The position numbers and the translations under genes are program-made. The notes beneath the pieces are model-generated. The model was not told where the DNA came from, ran no database searches, and saw only the letters and a list, made by a program, of their open reading frames with translations. From contig JAPDOI010001563.1 of the NCBI GenBank assembly GCA_029168955.1, positions 1-64,000 on the forward strand: 64,000 nucleotides of DNA. The letters are read 5' to 3'. Below, piece by piece: positions 50,973-61,794 of the stretch (position 1 is the first letter of the stretch; each line of letters opens with the position of its first letter). This DNA is from Aplectana chamaeleonis. Taxonomy: Eukaryota; Nematoda; Chromadorea; Rhabditida; Cosmocercidae.

Positions 50973-53033
50973 CGCTTCTGCCACGGTGGAATAGAGGACT
51001 TCAGTATGTTATCCGATAGAATACCCAGGTTAACACTGTCGAATGCCTTTGTCAAGTCCAGGGCTACAGCAACGGTCCTGAGGGGCTTTCTCATGTTGAA
51101 GCCGTCGATAGCATAGCCAACGATCTCCAAAAGCGCCGTCGTGGTGGAATGTAGCTTCCTAAAGCCGTGCTGGTGATGTTGTTTCTCATTATGCTGAGCC
51201 AAAACATTGACGACAAGCTTTTCAGCCACCTTGGCTAGAGGTGACAAAAGGCTTATTGGCCTGTATCCTTTCGCCGATGACAGCGATTCACCGGGCTTAG
51301 GCAGAGGAATGACATTTGCTGTTTTCCAGTCTTGTGGCAGTGTGCAGGTTCGGAATGATGTGCTCATTAAATCAGTGAGCAGCGAGAGAAATTCACTGGG
51401 GAGCTTCTTTAGGACTGCTGGACAAATTCCGTCAGGACCAATGGCTTAGGAAATATGCATTTCCTTCATAATCTTCTCCACCTGCGCAGGAGTGAAGGCA
51501 TCAGCCGTGCCCATAAGCGGAAGGCGGCTTAGCTCCCATACTGTCACTCGGTTTTGCGGGCTTCGCTTCACACATGTTATGAAGAAGCTCTTGCCCGTAA
51601 GCGGCTTGCTTTCCTGACTTGAATACATTGTTCTCAAACTCGATAGTAGATACGGTGGCGGGTGTGGTTTTTCCGGAGAGTTTTCTCAGGATTTTCCATG
51701 TCGCAGCACCATCTGCCTTGAAGTTCAATTTTTCAGTGAACTTCTGCCACTCGTCTTTCTTGTGCCTGTCCAAGTCTTTTCTAATCTCGTCGTCAAGTTC
51801 AGTGACCTCCGGGTCCAGATGGTTGGCAGATCTCTTTTCATCTCTTGTCCTGATTTTCTGAAGTATTTCCCTGGTGACATTAGGGTAAAAAGTTTTCACG
51901 CGTCCTTCTGGTATGGCCGCTTTCATTGCCTTCCGGATAGCGTCAGATATGTGACGCTCTTTCTGGTGCACATCGCCATTCCATGGATATTCAGCCGCTC
52001 GGTGAAGTGCAACCTCTCTGAATAGGCTCCAGTCTGCAAGGCCTAAATTGAGATAAGAACGGTGACGAATACCAGAATAAGGGGCTAGAGAATTTGAGAG
52101 ATCGATATGGACGAAAATGGGAATGTGATCACTAGACAGAGTCGTAGAAGTGGACCACGAGCAAGCACTAGAAAGATTGGAGGAAACGAGCGAAATGTCT
52201 GGGCTAGAAGATCGGCCGATGGAAGGGAGGCGAGTGGGCTGATCATCGTTTAGGATAACCAAGTCGCACTCCTCCGCCCATTCCTCGGCGTCCTCTCCTC
52301 TAACATCAGAGTCAAGTGAAGAGCAAAAGGTATGAGCATTGAAGTCGCCCGCGAAGACGACTGAGGGTGAGAGGGCGCAGTCTTTGAGTTGTTTTAGAAG
52401 AGGGATAGGATTATAGGTTGCGGGACAAGATGTAGTTGGGGGAATGTAGATGTTGAAGAGAGATAGGGGAGTTTTGAGTGGGAGATGGATGGGGACGAAT
52501 TCGAGAGTACCGTCCGTAGGGAAGAGTGGATAGTACAAAAGTAGAAACTCCTCCACCGAAAGACGATCTTGGAGCATGGTATGAAGTATAGCCAGGGATA
52601 TTTGGGTGAGAAGAGGTAGCAGAGGGAGAAAGTTTGGTTTCCTGAACCATTATAACATCTGGATGGTGAGTACGAGCAAAGAGAGAGAGCTCAGATAGTT
52701 TGACACGAAGGCCGTTGAGATTGATATGTACAATAGAAAGTGGGCGATTGGAGGTAGAGGAATCAGAGTTTGAAGGTGAGGAGCATGGGACACAGCGAAA
52801 AGCAGAGTTATGATGCCTCACAGAACTGAGACCCGAACAGAAGAGATGCACCCACCTTTGGCATACGAAGCACTGGACGCTGGTATGTCTCCTGGTAACA
52901 TCCTTGCCGCACGTGGCGCATGAGTACTTCTGAGCGGGTCCTGGATTCCTCTCGACGCCGGCCATTTGTAGGAGAATCCTTAGGAGAGCTGAGGCCAGCC
53001 AGCATCTCTCCCATAGCAAAAACCCTCTTCGTT
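50973..53033 (-). pseudogene. Jockey-like LINE element B, 5' part
   Basis: Minus-strand order: ERRGFLLWERCW, LLRILLQMAGVERNPGP (2A-like), PHD-like finger CATCGKDV...CFVCQRWVHLFC...CVPC, then the endonuclease (IVHINLNGLRVKLSEL, VQETKLS, AGDFNAHTFCSSLD, SSPDISLVSSNL, SSDHIPIFVHID) and the RT start (ILRKLSGKTTPATVST, GYRPISLLSPLAKVAEKLVV, HQHGFRKLHSTTTALLEIVG) to SSIPPWQKR. Frames break at about 52411-52577 and near 51440-51640. It starts about 30 codons short of the family's 5' end, within A, at a GAAGAATGG duplication (53034-53042 and 42886-42894 on the minus strand). Confidence 0.85.
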
Positions 53034-53894
53034 CCATTCTTCGACGTCATTTCCTGTAACATCAGGACCGAGAGACGAGCAAAAGGTGTGAGCGTTGAAA
53101 TCACCCGCGAAAACGACCGAGGATGAGAGGGAGCAGTCGCTCAGTTGCTTGAGAAGTGGGATAGGACTGTAAGATGAAGGGCATGAAGTTGTAGGTGAAA
53201 TGTATATGTTGAAAAGAGAAAGGGGTGTTTTTAGGGGGAGATGGATTGGGAGGTACTCGAGAGTGCCGTCCGTGGGGGTGCTGGGGGTGAGGTGTGAGGG
53301 AAGGGAAGATAGAACAAAAGTAGAAACTCCACCGCCGAGAGATGACCTTGGTGCATGGTAAGAAGTATAGCTTGGGATATTGGGATGAGGATAGGTAGGG
53401 GATGGAGAGAGCTAGGTTTCTTGAACCATGATCACGCCTGGATGGTAGGTACGTGCGAAGAGAGAGAGTTCAGAAAGCTTGGCACGAAGGCCGTTTAGAT
53501 TGATATGCACAATGGAAAGGGGGCGATTTGAGATAGAGGAATCTGAGATGGAAGGTGAGGAGCATAATACACAACGAAAAGATGAGTTATGATGCCTCAC
53601 AGAACTGAGACCCGAACAGGAGAAGTGCACCCACCTTTGGCATCCGAAGCACTGGACGCTGGTATGTCTCCAGTTTACATCCTCTCCGCACGTGGCGCAT
53701 TGGTACTTCTGAGCGGGTCCAGGATTCCTCTCCACGCCGGCCCTTTGCAGGAGAATCCGAAGGAGAGCTGCGACCGGCCAGCACCTCTCCCATGACAAAA
53801 ACCCTCTTTGTGGAGGGGATGACGTCGGTTTGCACGGAGGCGATCTTCTTTCCTCCACACTGCCACGGCACGAACGTACGACATCTCGGCAGCT
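53034..53894 (-). pseudogene. Jockey-like LINE element A, 5' part
   Basis: Starts GCTGCCGAGATGTCGTACG, the same terminus as the full-length copy F, so this is a real 5' end. It reads CRDVVRSCRGSVEERRSPP, LLRILLQRAGVERNPGP, PHD-like finger CATCGEDV...CFGCQRWVHFSC...CVLC, IVHINLNGLRAKLSELSLFA, VQET then a stop (53412), and in shifted frames LSLFNIYI and VVFAGDFNAHTF to DVEEW, where B is inserted. It continues at 42894. Confidence 0.85.
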
Positions 53895-54261
53895 ACTCAT
53901 GGACTAACTAGGGAACCTCGCATGGTGTTTCCCCGGATCAGAAGGCTGAGGAATGTTTTCTAGTCAATTCTGGCACGCCATCTTCGAATCTGAACTCGAA
54001 TTTTGCTACGGACCTTACCCAAAAAGTTATAGCCTGTCAAAGTTCGTATTTCTTGAAGCTGAGCTGAACTTGACGTTTGTAGTTCTCGGACGAATTTGGC
54101 TAAAAAGTTCCATGAAGGGTTATTTGACGTACCGAGCTTGAATTCTAAGTCGGTTTTTTAATTTCCAAAGAATAAGCTGGGGATCCATGAGTTACTACAG
54201 ATTTCCTAGAAGGCTAGAAGTCTCCAATTGTTTTTATATATTATATATTTATTGGTGCTAT
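53895..54261. other. Spacer between LINE stacks
   Basis: Begins with a possible continuation of H (TCATGGACTAAC), then about 200 bp resembling dispersed intergenic repeats (AAAGTTATAGCCTGTCAAAG, TTGGCTAAAAAGTTCC). Nothing coding is recognised. Confidence 0.35.
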
Positions 54262-54426
54262 GTTCTTCTTCTTCTTATCAGCCACATCGGAGCTTCTTCT
54301 CATAGGCCCAAAAAGGCGGCGACGTTACACGGCTTCTTCCACATATCACGAGCAGACAGAGAGGTTGGTTTTGCTGGGCATGAAAATAAATGAAGTGAAT
54401 CATGCCCTGTACATTGACAGTCAGGA
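54262..54426 (-). pseudogene. LINE element G, 3' end (second piece)
   Basis: Minus strand reads CQCTGHDSLHLFSCPAKPTS, then RDMWKKPCNVAAFLGL and a stop, followed by a (GAA)n tail (TTCTTC run at 54262). This is the missing second half of the zinc knuckle that breaks off at CPDC in the 57883-59841 piece; F lies between them. Confidence 0.85.
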
Positions 54427-57400
54427 GCTGCCGAGATGTCGTACGTTCGTGCCGTGGCAGTGTGGAGGAAAGAAGATCGCCTCCGTGCAAACCGACGTCA
54501 ACCCCTCCGAGAAGAGGGTTTTTTTCATGGGAGAGGTGCTGGTCGGCCGCAGCTCTCCTGAGGATTTTATTACAAAGAGCCGGCGTCGAGAGGAATCCAG
54601 GTCCAGCACGGAAGTATCCATGTGCCACCTGCGGCGAGGATGTTACCTGGCATAAAACAAGTGTCCAGTGCTTCGGATGCCAAAGGTGGGTGCACTTCTC
54701 CTGTTCGGGCCTCAGTTCTGTGAGGCATCATGACTCATCCTTTCGTTGTGTTCTATGCTCTGCCCCCAACAACTCTGATTCCTCAATTACCAACCGCCCC
54801 CTCTCCATTGTTCACATTAATCTCAACGGCCTTCGCAACAAGTTATCTGAACTCTCTCTATTCGCACGTTCTCATCACTCGGATGTTATCATGGTTCAAG
54901 AAACCAAGCTCTCTCCATCTACCACTTATCCCCAACCTAACATTCCGGGCTACACCGCCTATCACATGCCAAGGACAGCTCTTGGGGGCGGAGTGTCTAC
55001 TTTCGTGCAATCTGCCTTACCTTCTTATATTATCCCTAATACTCCTAAGGACGGTCCTCTCGAGTACATTCCTGTCCACCTCCCCCTCAAAACCCCTTTA
55101 TCTCTATTCAACATATATATTCCTCCTATATCATCTTGTCCCCCTCTTATAATCCTATCCCCTCCTTAAGCAGTTGTACGACTGCTCACTCTCCCCTTCA
55201 GCTGTCTTTGCGGGTGACTTCAATGCTCACACGTTCTGTTCCGCTCTTGATTCTGACGCCAGAGGGGAAGATGTCGAAGAATGGGCTGAGGAGTGTGACC
55301 TGGTTATCCTCAATGATGACCAGCCCACTCGTCTCCCACTGCCAACGGCCGACCTTCTAGCCCAGATATCTCTCTTGTGTCATCCAATCTCTCTAATGCT
55401 TGCACGTGGTCCACATCCACAACTCTCTCCAGTGATCACATTCCCGTCTTTGTCTATATTGATCTCTCTGACTCTCTTGCCCCTTACTCTGGTTTTCGTC
55501 ATCGTACTTATCTTAATTTAGGCCTAGCAGACTGGACCCTGTTCAGAGATGTTGCACTCCGCCATGCGGTCGACTTCCCATGGAATGGTGATGTTCATCA
55601 GAAAGAACGCCATCTACCAAGTGCCATCCGCAAGGCCATGAAAGCACCAATTCCTGAGGGTCGTGTCAAGACCTTTTTGGCGAATGTCAGAAGGGAAATA
55701 GTGCAGAAGATAAGAACCAGAGATGAGAAGAGAGCCGCGGACCATCTAGACCCGGAGATTGCTGTGCTGGATAATGAGATCAAGCAGGATCTGGATAAGA
55801 ACAAGAGGGAATGCTGGGAGAAGTTCACTGAAAAGCTGAATTTCAAGGCGGACGGAACTACGACGTGGAAAGTGTTGAGAAAATTTCCGGAAGGTCCGCT
55901 CCCCCGATGAGCTCCGCTATTGAGTTCGAGGAGAACGTCTTCAAATCAGGGAAAGCGGCTGCTTACGCACTCGGCAAGAATTTTTTCATCACACGTACCA
56001 AGCGAGGCGTGCAAAACAGAGTCACGGTTAGAGAGCTGAGCCGGTTGCCGCTTATGAACGCATCTGAGGCCTTTACTCTCACACAAGTAGAGAAGGCTGT
56101 CAAAGAAATGCGGAATTCGAAGGCTATCGGACCTGACGGTATCTCCCCAGTCATCCTGAAGAAGCTTCCCACGGAACTTCTACCGATGCTTGCAGATATC
56201 ATTAACACTTCCTTCCGGACCTGCACTCTACCCCAAGCTTGGAAGACAGCCAATGTGATACCGTTGCCAAAGCCAGGCAAGTCCCAAAGCACGGCAAAGG
56301 GCTTTCGACCAATAAGCCTGTTATGGCCCGTCGCTAAATTAGCTGAAAAGTTGATCGTGACGGACCTGGCTGATCAAAATGAGCGACAGCAGCATCAGCA
56401 TGGGTTCAGGAAACTTCACTCCACTACTACAGCTCTATTGGAGATCGTGAGCTTTGCGGTCGATGGGTTCAACATGAGAAAGCCCCTGAGAACGGTGGCC
56501 GTCGCCCCCGACCTGAGCAAAGCGTTTGACTCTGTTAACTTGGGACTGCTGTCCGAGAAACTGCTCAAGTCGTCGCTACCATCATGGCAGAAGCGATGGA
56601 TTGCAGCGTTCACTAAAGGCCGCCGTGCTAAGGTTCTGTTCCAGAATCATGTATCCGATAGCATTCCAATAGCAGCCGGTGTTCCGCAAGGCGGAGTGTT
56701 GTCCCCTGCCCTATTCAGCCTGTATCTTGAGGACATTCCCGAGCCTCCCAATGATGTAAGGATTGTTATGTATGCCGACGACATCACCATCATGTGCCAG
56801 GATCGTGACCTGCAGATAGCCGCTAACAAGATCAGCGCCTATCTCGTCGAGTTGAAGCTCTTCCTCGATAAAATGATGCTCACAGTCTCTGCCGCAAAGT
56901 CCTCTGTTTCAGTGTTCACAACAAACACCAAGGAACACAGTGCCCATCCAGATGTCAAATGGGATGGTGACCTGTTGCCAGCAGCCAAATTCCCCAAGCT
57001 GCTTGGCCTTATTCTTGATCCCTCACTGAAGTTCCACAAAAACGCGGAACAGAAACAAACAGTCGTCAAGGCTAGGCTTAATACCTTGAGAGCTCTCGGA
57101 GGAACATCATGGGGTAGCAGCCGAGAGACTATATTGAGACCCTACAGAGCAATACTTCAGCCGGCTCTGGAATATGCGGCACCAGTGTGGCAGCACCTGG
57201 TGTCTGACAGCTCCTGGAATAAGCTGCAGCGTGTACAGAATGCTGCGCTTAGAATTGCTACCGGTTGTGCAAGGAGCTCCCCGGTGGAGCATCTTCACGC
57301 GGAGGCCTGCATATTGCCGGTCAAGGAGCATTGTGAACTCCAGGCACAGCAGATGTATATTAATGTTCTGAGGCAGCCGAATCATCCGTCAAAGAGAATC

Positions 57401-57882
57401 ATGAAGCCCATAAGAGAGAGGTCGATTAGGACGCCGTTCGCCGATGCTCCTCGTAAAGTTGATGTACAGAGATGGGCCGACTCCAACATGGAAAGGCTTC
57501 GTCTTCTGCGTGAGGAGCACACCCAGTTTGTTCGAGGATATCTAGCAAAGGCGGCTGTGAACCCTATCTTGGGAACGGTGCCGCCTCGGGTTTGCGAGTC
57601 CGAGTCTCAACTCGGCAGACGAGCCAGATGTGCTCTTGCATCGCTGCGCTGCGGTCACTCTATTCTGCTCATGTCTTACGTCAACAAGATCGACAGCAGC
57701 CGACCAGACGCATGCCCGGACTGTGGTGCTCCCGGACACGACGCGGCGCACTTGTTCACGTGCCCGGAGAGACCTACCTCCTTAACAACAATGGACCTTT
57801 GGACGAATCCTGTGAAGGCCGCCCAGTTCCTCAACCTATGACAAAAACCACTTTGAGGCTGCAGAAGAAGAAGAAGAAGAAG
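54427..57882 (+). mobile_element. Full-length Jockey-like LINE element F (about 3.46 kb)
   Basis: Starts GCTGCCGAGATGTC and ends in a (GAA)n tail, flanked by ACAGTCAGGA at 54417-54426 and 57883-57892. One original ORF, now broken. 54427-55169 holds CRDVVRSCRG, ALLRILLQRAGVERNPGP, the PHD-like finger C-x2-C-x12-C-x2-C-x4-H-x2-C-x14-C-x2-C and the endonuclease start. 55174-55910 holds FAGDFNAHTF, VILNDDQPTRLP and SSDHIPVFVYID with frameshifts near 55140, 55340 and 55900. 55865-57841 is a long open RT frame with AGVPQGGVLSPALFSLYLED, catalytic YADDITIMC, EYAAPVWQHLV, and the knuckle CPDCGAPGHDAAHLFTCPE, ending DLWTNPVKAAQFLNL. No RNase H is evident. Confidence 0.9.
55865..57841 (+). CDS. Reverse transcriptase ORF of LINE element F (658 codons, 5'-broken)
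   Basis: Longest intact LINE frame in the plus orientation. It covers the end of the linker (FEENVFKSGKAAAYALGKNF), the whole RT palm and fingers (SKAIGPDGISPVILKKLP, PLPKPGKSQST, FRKLHSTTTALLEIVSFAVD, SKAFDSVNLGLL, GVPQGGVLSP, YADD), the thumb-like region and the zinc knuckle. The nominal ATG at 55865 is not the natural start: a frameshift near 55900 separates it from the endonuclease. Would encode polymerase but not nicking activity. Confidence 0.8.
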   Translation: MESVEKISGRSAPPMSSAIEFEENVFKSGKAAAYALGKNFFITRTKRGVQNRVTVRELSRLPLMNASEAFTLTQVEKAVKEMRNSKAIGPDGISPVILKKLPTELLPMLADIINTSFRTCTLPQAWKTANVIPLPKPGKSQSTAKGFRPISLLWPVAKLAEKLIVTDLADQNERQQHQHGFRKLHSTTTALLEIVSFAVDGFNMRKPLRTVAVAPDLSKAFDSVNLGLLSEKLLKSSLPSWQKRWIAAFTKGRRAKVLFQNHVSDSIPIAAGVPQGGVLSPALFSLYLEDIPEPPNDVRIVMYADDITIMCQDRDLQIAANKISAYLVELKLFLDKMMLTVSAAKSSVSVFTTNTKEHSAHPDVKWDGDLLPAAKFPKLLGLILDPSLKFHKNAEQKQTVVKARLNTLRALGGTSWGSSRETILRPYRAILQPALEYAAPVWQHLVSDSSWNKLQRVQNAALRIATGCARSSPVEHLHAEACILPVKEHCELQAQQMYINVLRQPNHPSKRIMKPIRERSIRTPFADAPRKVDVQRWADSNMERLRLLREEHTQFVRGYLAKAAVNPILGTVPPRVCESESQLGRRARCALASLRCGHSILLMSYVNKIDSSRPDACPDCGAPGHDAAHLFTCPERPTSLTTMDLWTNPVKAAQFLNL

Positions 57883-59841
57883 ACAGTCAGGACATATATC
57901 AGGGACCGAATCATCGATATGTACGTAGGCCTTCAAATACGAAGAATGACCGCATCGTAAGCCCGCCAGAGTCGCGCGAGAGCGTCTGGGCAGGTTCTTC
58001 TCACTGTCATCGACCTTGGGCGGCACGTCACTAAGGATGGGGTTAGGAGGAGTACAGGACAAGTATTCGGATACAAATCTGGTGTGCTCCATTTGCTGCA
58101 GTCTCTTTCGTGTGAGTTCAGAGGTAGCCCACTTTTGACGATCAGTGGTAGAGATAGCAGTATGCAGTGGTGTGCGAATATTACGGTGTTGAGGTTCCGA
58201 TGATAGAAGTGAATAATTGGGATGGGCGGCATTCTTAACTATGCCAATATGGAACTGTTGTGACTGCAACTGGCAGCGCTGCTTCACTGGAAGTACTGCG
58301 CATTCTTGATGAAGGTGCGATACAGGTGTAGATCTTGGACAGCCTGTGATGACACGGATAGCTGTATTTTGAACTCTTTGCTGTTTGCTCCAAGAGGCGT
58401 CCGACAAGTGTCTAGACCATATTGGGGCTCCATATTCCAGAGTTGGCTGTATCATGGCCTTGTACGTAGTGCGTAGAACCTCTTTTGTGCTGCCCCATGT
58501 GGTGCCAGCCAGAGCACGGAGGATGTTGTTGCGCGTGTTGGCTGCTGCAGCTCGGATACGGGTGTTTTCATGGAAACGCAATGAGGGATCCAGAAAGACT
58601 CCAAGAAGACGAGGATGCTTGGACAAGGGCAGCTGATTACCTTCCCAAAGTACTTTAGGATGAAGTTGGTGCTCAGCAGTTGCAGTAGTGCATAGAGTGA
58701 CGCTGGACTTGGCTGCAGAGACCTTCAGTTGCTTCGATTCAAGATATTTTGCCAGGCTGCAGAGGTATTTGTTCATCTCCACAGTAGCTCGGTCGATGAC
58801 TGGGTCAGTGCAAATAATAGTGATGTCATCTGCATAGAGGCATAAGTGGATGCTGGGTGGAGGCACGGGAATATCAGACAGGTACAACGAAAATAGGCTA
58901 GGTGATAGTACTCCACCCTGAGGGACGCCTGCCTTGAGGGGAATCGAAGTAGACATGTGCTCGTCAAATTTCACGCGGATGGAGCGATTTTTGATGAAGC
59001 TGTTGGCCCAACGTTTGCACCAGTCAGGCATGTCAGAGTCTAGTATCGATTTTGAAAGCAGAGGAGTGCTGACGTTGTCGAATGCTGCAGTCAGGTCAAC
59101 TGCTACTACGAGGCTTCTTCCGGCAGGGGCCTTCATGTTAAAGCCGGCAATGATGTGTTCAGTTATGGACGTCAGCGCCGTGGTGGTGGAGTGTGCCTTC
59201 TTGAAACCGTGCTGATGTACGTTATGCCGCAGTGCTTGGAGATGCGGATTGATGACTTTTTCCGCTAACTTAGCGATTGGGGAGAGTAGGGAAATTGGCC
59301 GGTGTGAGGTTGCTTTCTCTTGCGGTTTTCCTGGCTTGAGAAGGGGAAGAACAATCGCTTGTTTCCAGCGTGCAGGAATGATACCAGTGCTGAAAGATGA
59401 GTAGAGGAGGTCACTTAGTAGTTCCTTGTACTGCTCCGGCAGGTGCTTGAGATGAACGGCTGAGATGCCGTCTGGTCCTTCAGCCCTCGAATTCTTCAGC
59501 GATTTGATGATGTCCAAGATAGCAGAAGTAGTAATAACAGGAACGTTATGACTATTGAGTTTCCTGATGGCGCGCAAAGTGCATCTGTGACTACGGTCCC
59601 GACGCGAAATTGCTGAAGCAAAGAGCTTTCCCATTTGACAGGCTGCTTTGTAGCCATAATGATATTCACCCGATGGAAATTCAAGTGCATTTCTTTCTGC
59701 AGCTATCTTTTTGCCAGACTACCTCCTAAGGGTGTTCCATGCTTTCTTTGCGTCAGTGGCGAAGTTGATTGACTCAGTGAATTCTCTCCATCGTTTCTGC
59801 TTGAAATCATTTAGCAATTGTTGCAAACGGATTTGGCAGGA
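57883..59841 (-). pseudogene. LINE element G (third Jockey-like family), main piece
   Basis: Minus strand from about 59841: RLQQLLNDFKQKRWREFTES, a TAG at about 59727, KIAAERNALEFPSGEYHYGY, GKLFASA, then a clean RT frame: KNSRAEGPDGISAVHLKHLP, LLKPGKPQEKATSHRPISLL, HQHGFKKAHSTTTALTSITE, VDLTAAFDN, AGVPQGGVLSPSLFSLYLSD, catalytic YADDITIIC, LEYGAPIWSRHLSDASW, TLAGLRCGHSSYLKAYV, CPDC. The frame then runs into the antisense of F's GAA tail (LLLLLLL), which is an insertion junction. 5' end lost at the foldback element near 59841. Shares overall plan with F but is clearly a different family. Confidence 0.85.
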
Positions 59842-60272
59842 GCTCTATCAATTATCACAGTCAAATCACGCGTCAGAAGGGGTTTTCCTTGGAGCGCATA
59901 TTGAATCGAATGAGAACAGGAATAAACCTAGCAGCAAAAACGTTTCTATACAATGCGAACCGTGAAAGCGTTGAGGACACGAAGACATAGAGTCAGTAGC
60001 GAGCAAATTGCGTTAGATTTCGTTTTCATGATTTTTATCTCATCGGTGAGGGAAGGTCTGGTACCTTATTGTTAGTGGGAGCTACACTGAAAAGGCAGAA
60101 TAGCATTCGGAAACCTTAATTCTAGCCCATAAGGCCACGTTTCGTTCAGCATTGTTGACTGAGGATTATTATTTTTTTCTTTTTGTCTTCATTCGCTCGC
60201 CAGAGGACCTTCTGACGCGTGATTTGACTGTGATAATTCATAGAGCTCCAGCCAAATTCGTTTGCAACAATT
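59816..60272. mobile_element. TIR element of about 450 bp next to LINE G
   Basis: GGAGCTCTATCAATTATCAC and TCAAATCACGCGTCAGAAGG (59839-59880) pair with CCTTCTGACGCGTGATTTGA...CATAGAGCTCC (60208-60250). The pairing continues outward through CCAAATCCGTTTGCAACAATT, which on the left is also LINE G coding sequence. The interior (59881-60207) shows no gene. Confidence 0.65.
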
Positions 60273-60685
60273 TCACTACATTTAATGATTATGTTATCTG
60301 CATATAGTATCATCACAGCCAAATCAATTCGACAATTTCACTACATTTGAAAAATCAAGTTGAGAGCCAAATCCAATAAAACAATTTCACAACATTTAGG
60401 AGCAATGCCAAATCCTTGACCTTTTCTGCGGAGCCCAACTTTCAGAAATTTCACAACTTTTTACAAGGGTTTCCCTTCTACAATATCGTCAAGCTCTAAA
60501 AGGCAAGTTGTTTTTCTTCAAGACATAGTGGTAGAAATGAAGAAACAGCTGCTAGGATTGCAAGATAATAGTTGCAACGCGGCTTCCTACAGACAAGATA
60601 CAAGGCATATACTTTTTGAATTTAAAAGTCGAGAAAATGAAGAAATGAGTTTTAAAATGACCCAATTGTACAGGGTTGGGGCACA
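60273..60685. other. Intergenic, short tandem motif
   Basis: CAGCCAAATC...CAATTTCAC(T/A)ACATTT occurs three times at 60251-60400, each copy about 55-75 bp apart. The rest is unremarkable. Confidence 0.45.
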
Positions 60686-60881
60686 ATCCTAGACGGGGAG
60701 AGGGGGCACCCACCATTCAAGACAGAAGTGAAATGAACCACCGATTGGTAAGGCAACCAGTCGGAGTATTTTCATGACGTTTCTATAAAAACAATGATTG
60801 ATAGCAGTATCAGACATCTTTTATCAGAATTTTTCATCATTTCTATGAGTGAATCTTGGGTGGCCTCACCCCGTCTAGGAT
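60686..60881. mobile_element. MITE of about 200 bp (ATCCTAGACGGGG ends), copy 2
   Basis: ATCCTAGACGGGGAGAGGG at the left, CCCCGTCTAGGAT at the right. The interior CCACCGATTGGTAAGGCAAC and TATAAAAACAATGATTGATA matches copy 1 at 32475-32679. Confidence 0.75.
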
Positions 60882-60983
60882 AGACCCAGGGTCAGTCGCT
60901 CTAGCCAAACTTCACCGGTTCTTGCTGACGTGGCTCGTCTGCGCCGGCCCATATGTCTGTTCGGAACAAGAACGATAGTTAAA

Positions 60984-61441
60984 GGCAGTGTTCACGATGA
61001 ATATCGAACTCGAGTTCGACCCAAAAATGGGATTGTTTTGTCGTGAGGTAACTAGTTTTGTCGTGAGGTAACTAACAGTGAAGAAACAGCGAAGAAAAAC
61101 GTCCAGAATAAGTCAAAATAACGGCTTCTTAATTCAGGGCGTGGACGAGAATCATGGGCCCTGCTGATTTCGTCAAGCGCGCGCTAATCGCGAAATCTGC
61201 GCGAATCGGTAATGCTAATTGCGGCAGAGTTGCTTGGCAATTTGCCATCGAAACGCGTGCGGCGCCACAAGCTCGTCCGATCGGGGGCGGACCGGGATAG
61301 GTAGGCGCATCGGGAGAGCTTTCAAAGCCGTTTGTATTCATTTCTGGCCAGTTTTCGTTGCCTTCTTAGACCCTATCCTCTACAGCACCTGCCAACTTAG
61401 AGTTTCACACCGAGACCTCGAGAACGAGATTTGTCGTGCCT
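60984..61441. mobile_element. TTAA-flanked MITE, copy 4
   Basis: TTAA at 60980-60983 and 61442-61445. The left end AGGCAGTGTTCACGAT is close to copy 3; the right end matches only over AGGCA. 458 bp, with a tandem TAGTTTTGTCGTGAGGTAAC duplication at about 61030-61070. Weaker than the other copies. Confidence 0.5.
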
Positions 61442-61445
61442 TTAA

Positions 61446-61790
61446 GTGCGCCAGAAGAGGGCTACCGTAATCTTAGGAATAATGTTATTCGGCTCTCGTA
61501 AACAAATTGGATGATACAAAATTGACCAAGGGTAAAGTGTAAAAGAAGTGAAGAGCGGTGTGTCTTGATTCACACACCGTCCTGCTCCAGAGGTCAGCAG
61601 TTGAGGATCTGCATGGACTACAAAGCAGGAAAACATCACCACCTGTGGGGAAGATGAAGCGAATTCGGAGTCAGAACTTAGAAAATTTTAGAGCTAACTC
61701 GAGTGAGATTACAGTAGCCCTGTTCTGGCGGACTTAACTATCGTTCTTGTAGATTCGGATGCCTGGCTTGCATACGGTGTCCTGAGCATT
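61446..61790. other. Intergenic, nothing recognised
   Basis: No frame with a motif and no repeat match before the satellite starts. Confidence 0.4.
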
Positions 61791-61794
61791 AAAC

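Noticed and set aside
57676..59634. 652-codon LINE protein with a poly-Leu and unusual C-terminus
   Set aside because: The tail is antisense GAA repeat and 3' end of LINE F; the real C-terminus of G is at 54262-54426.
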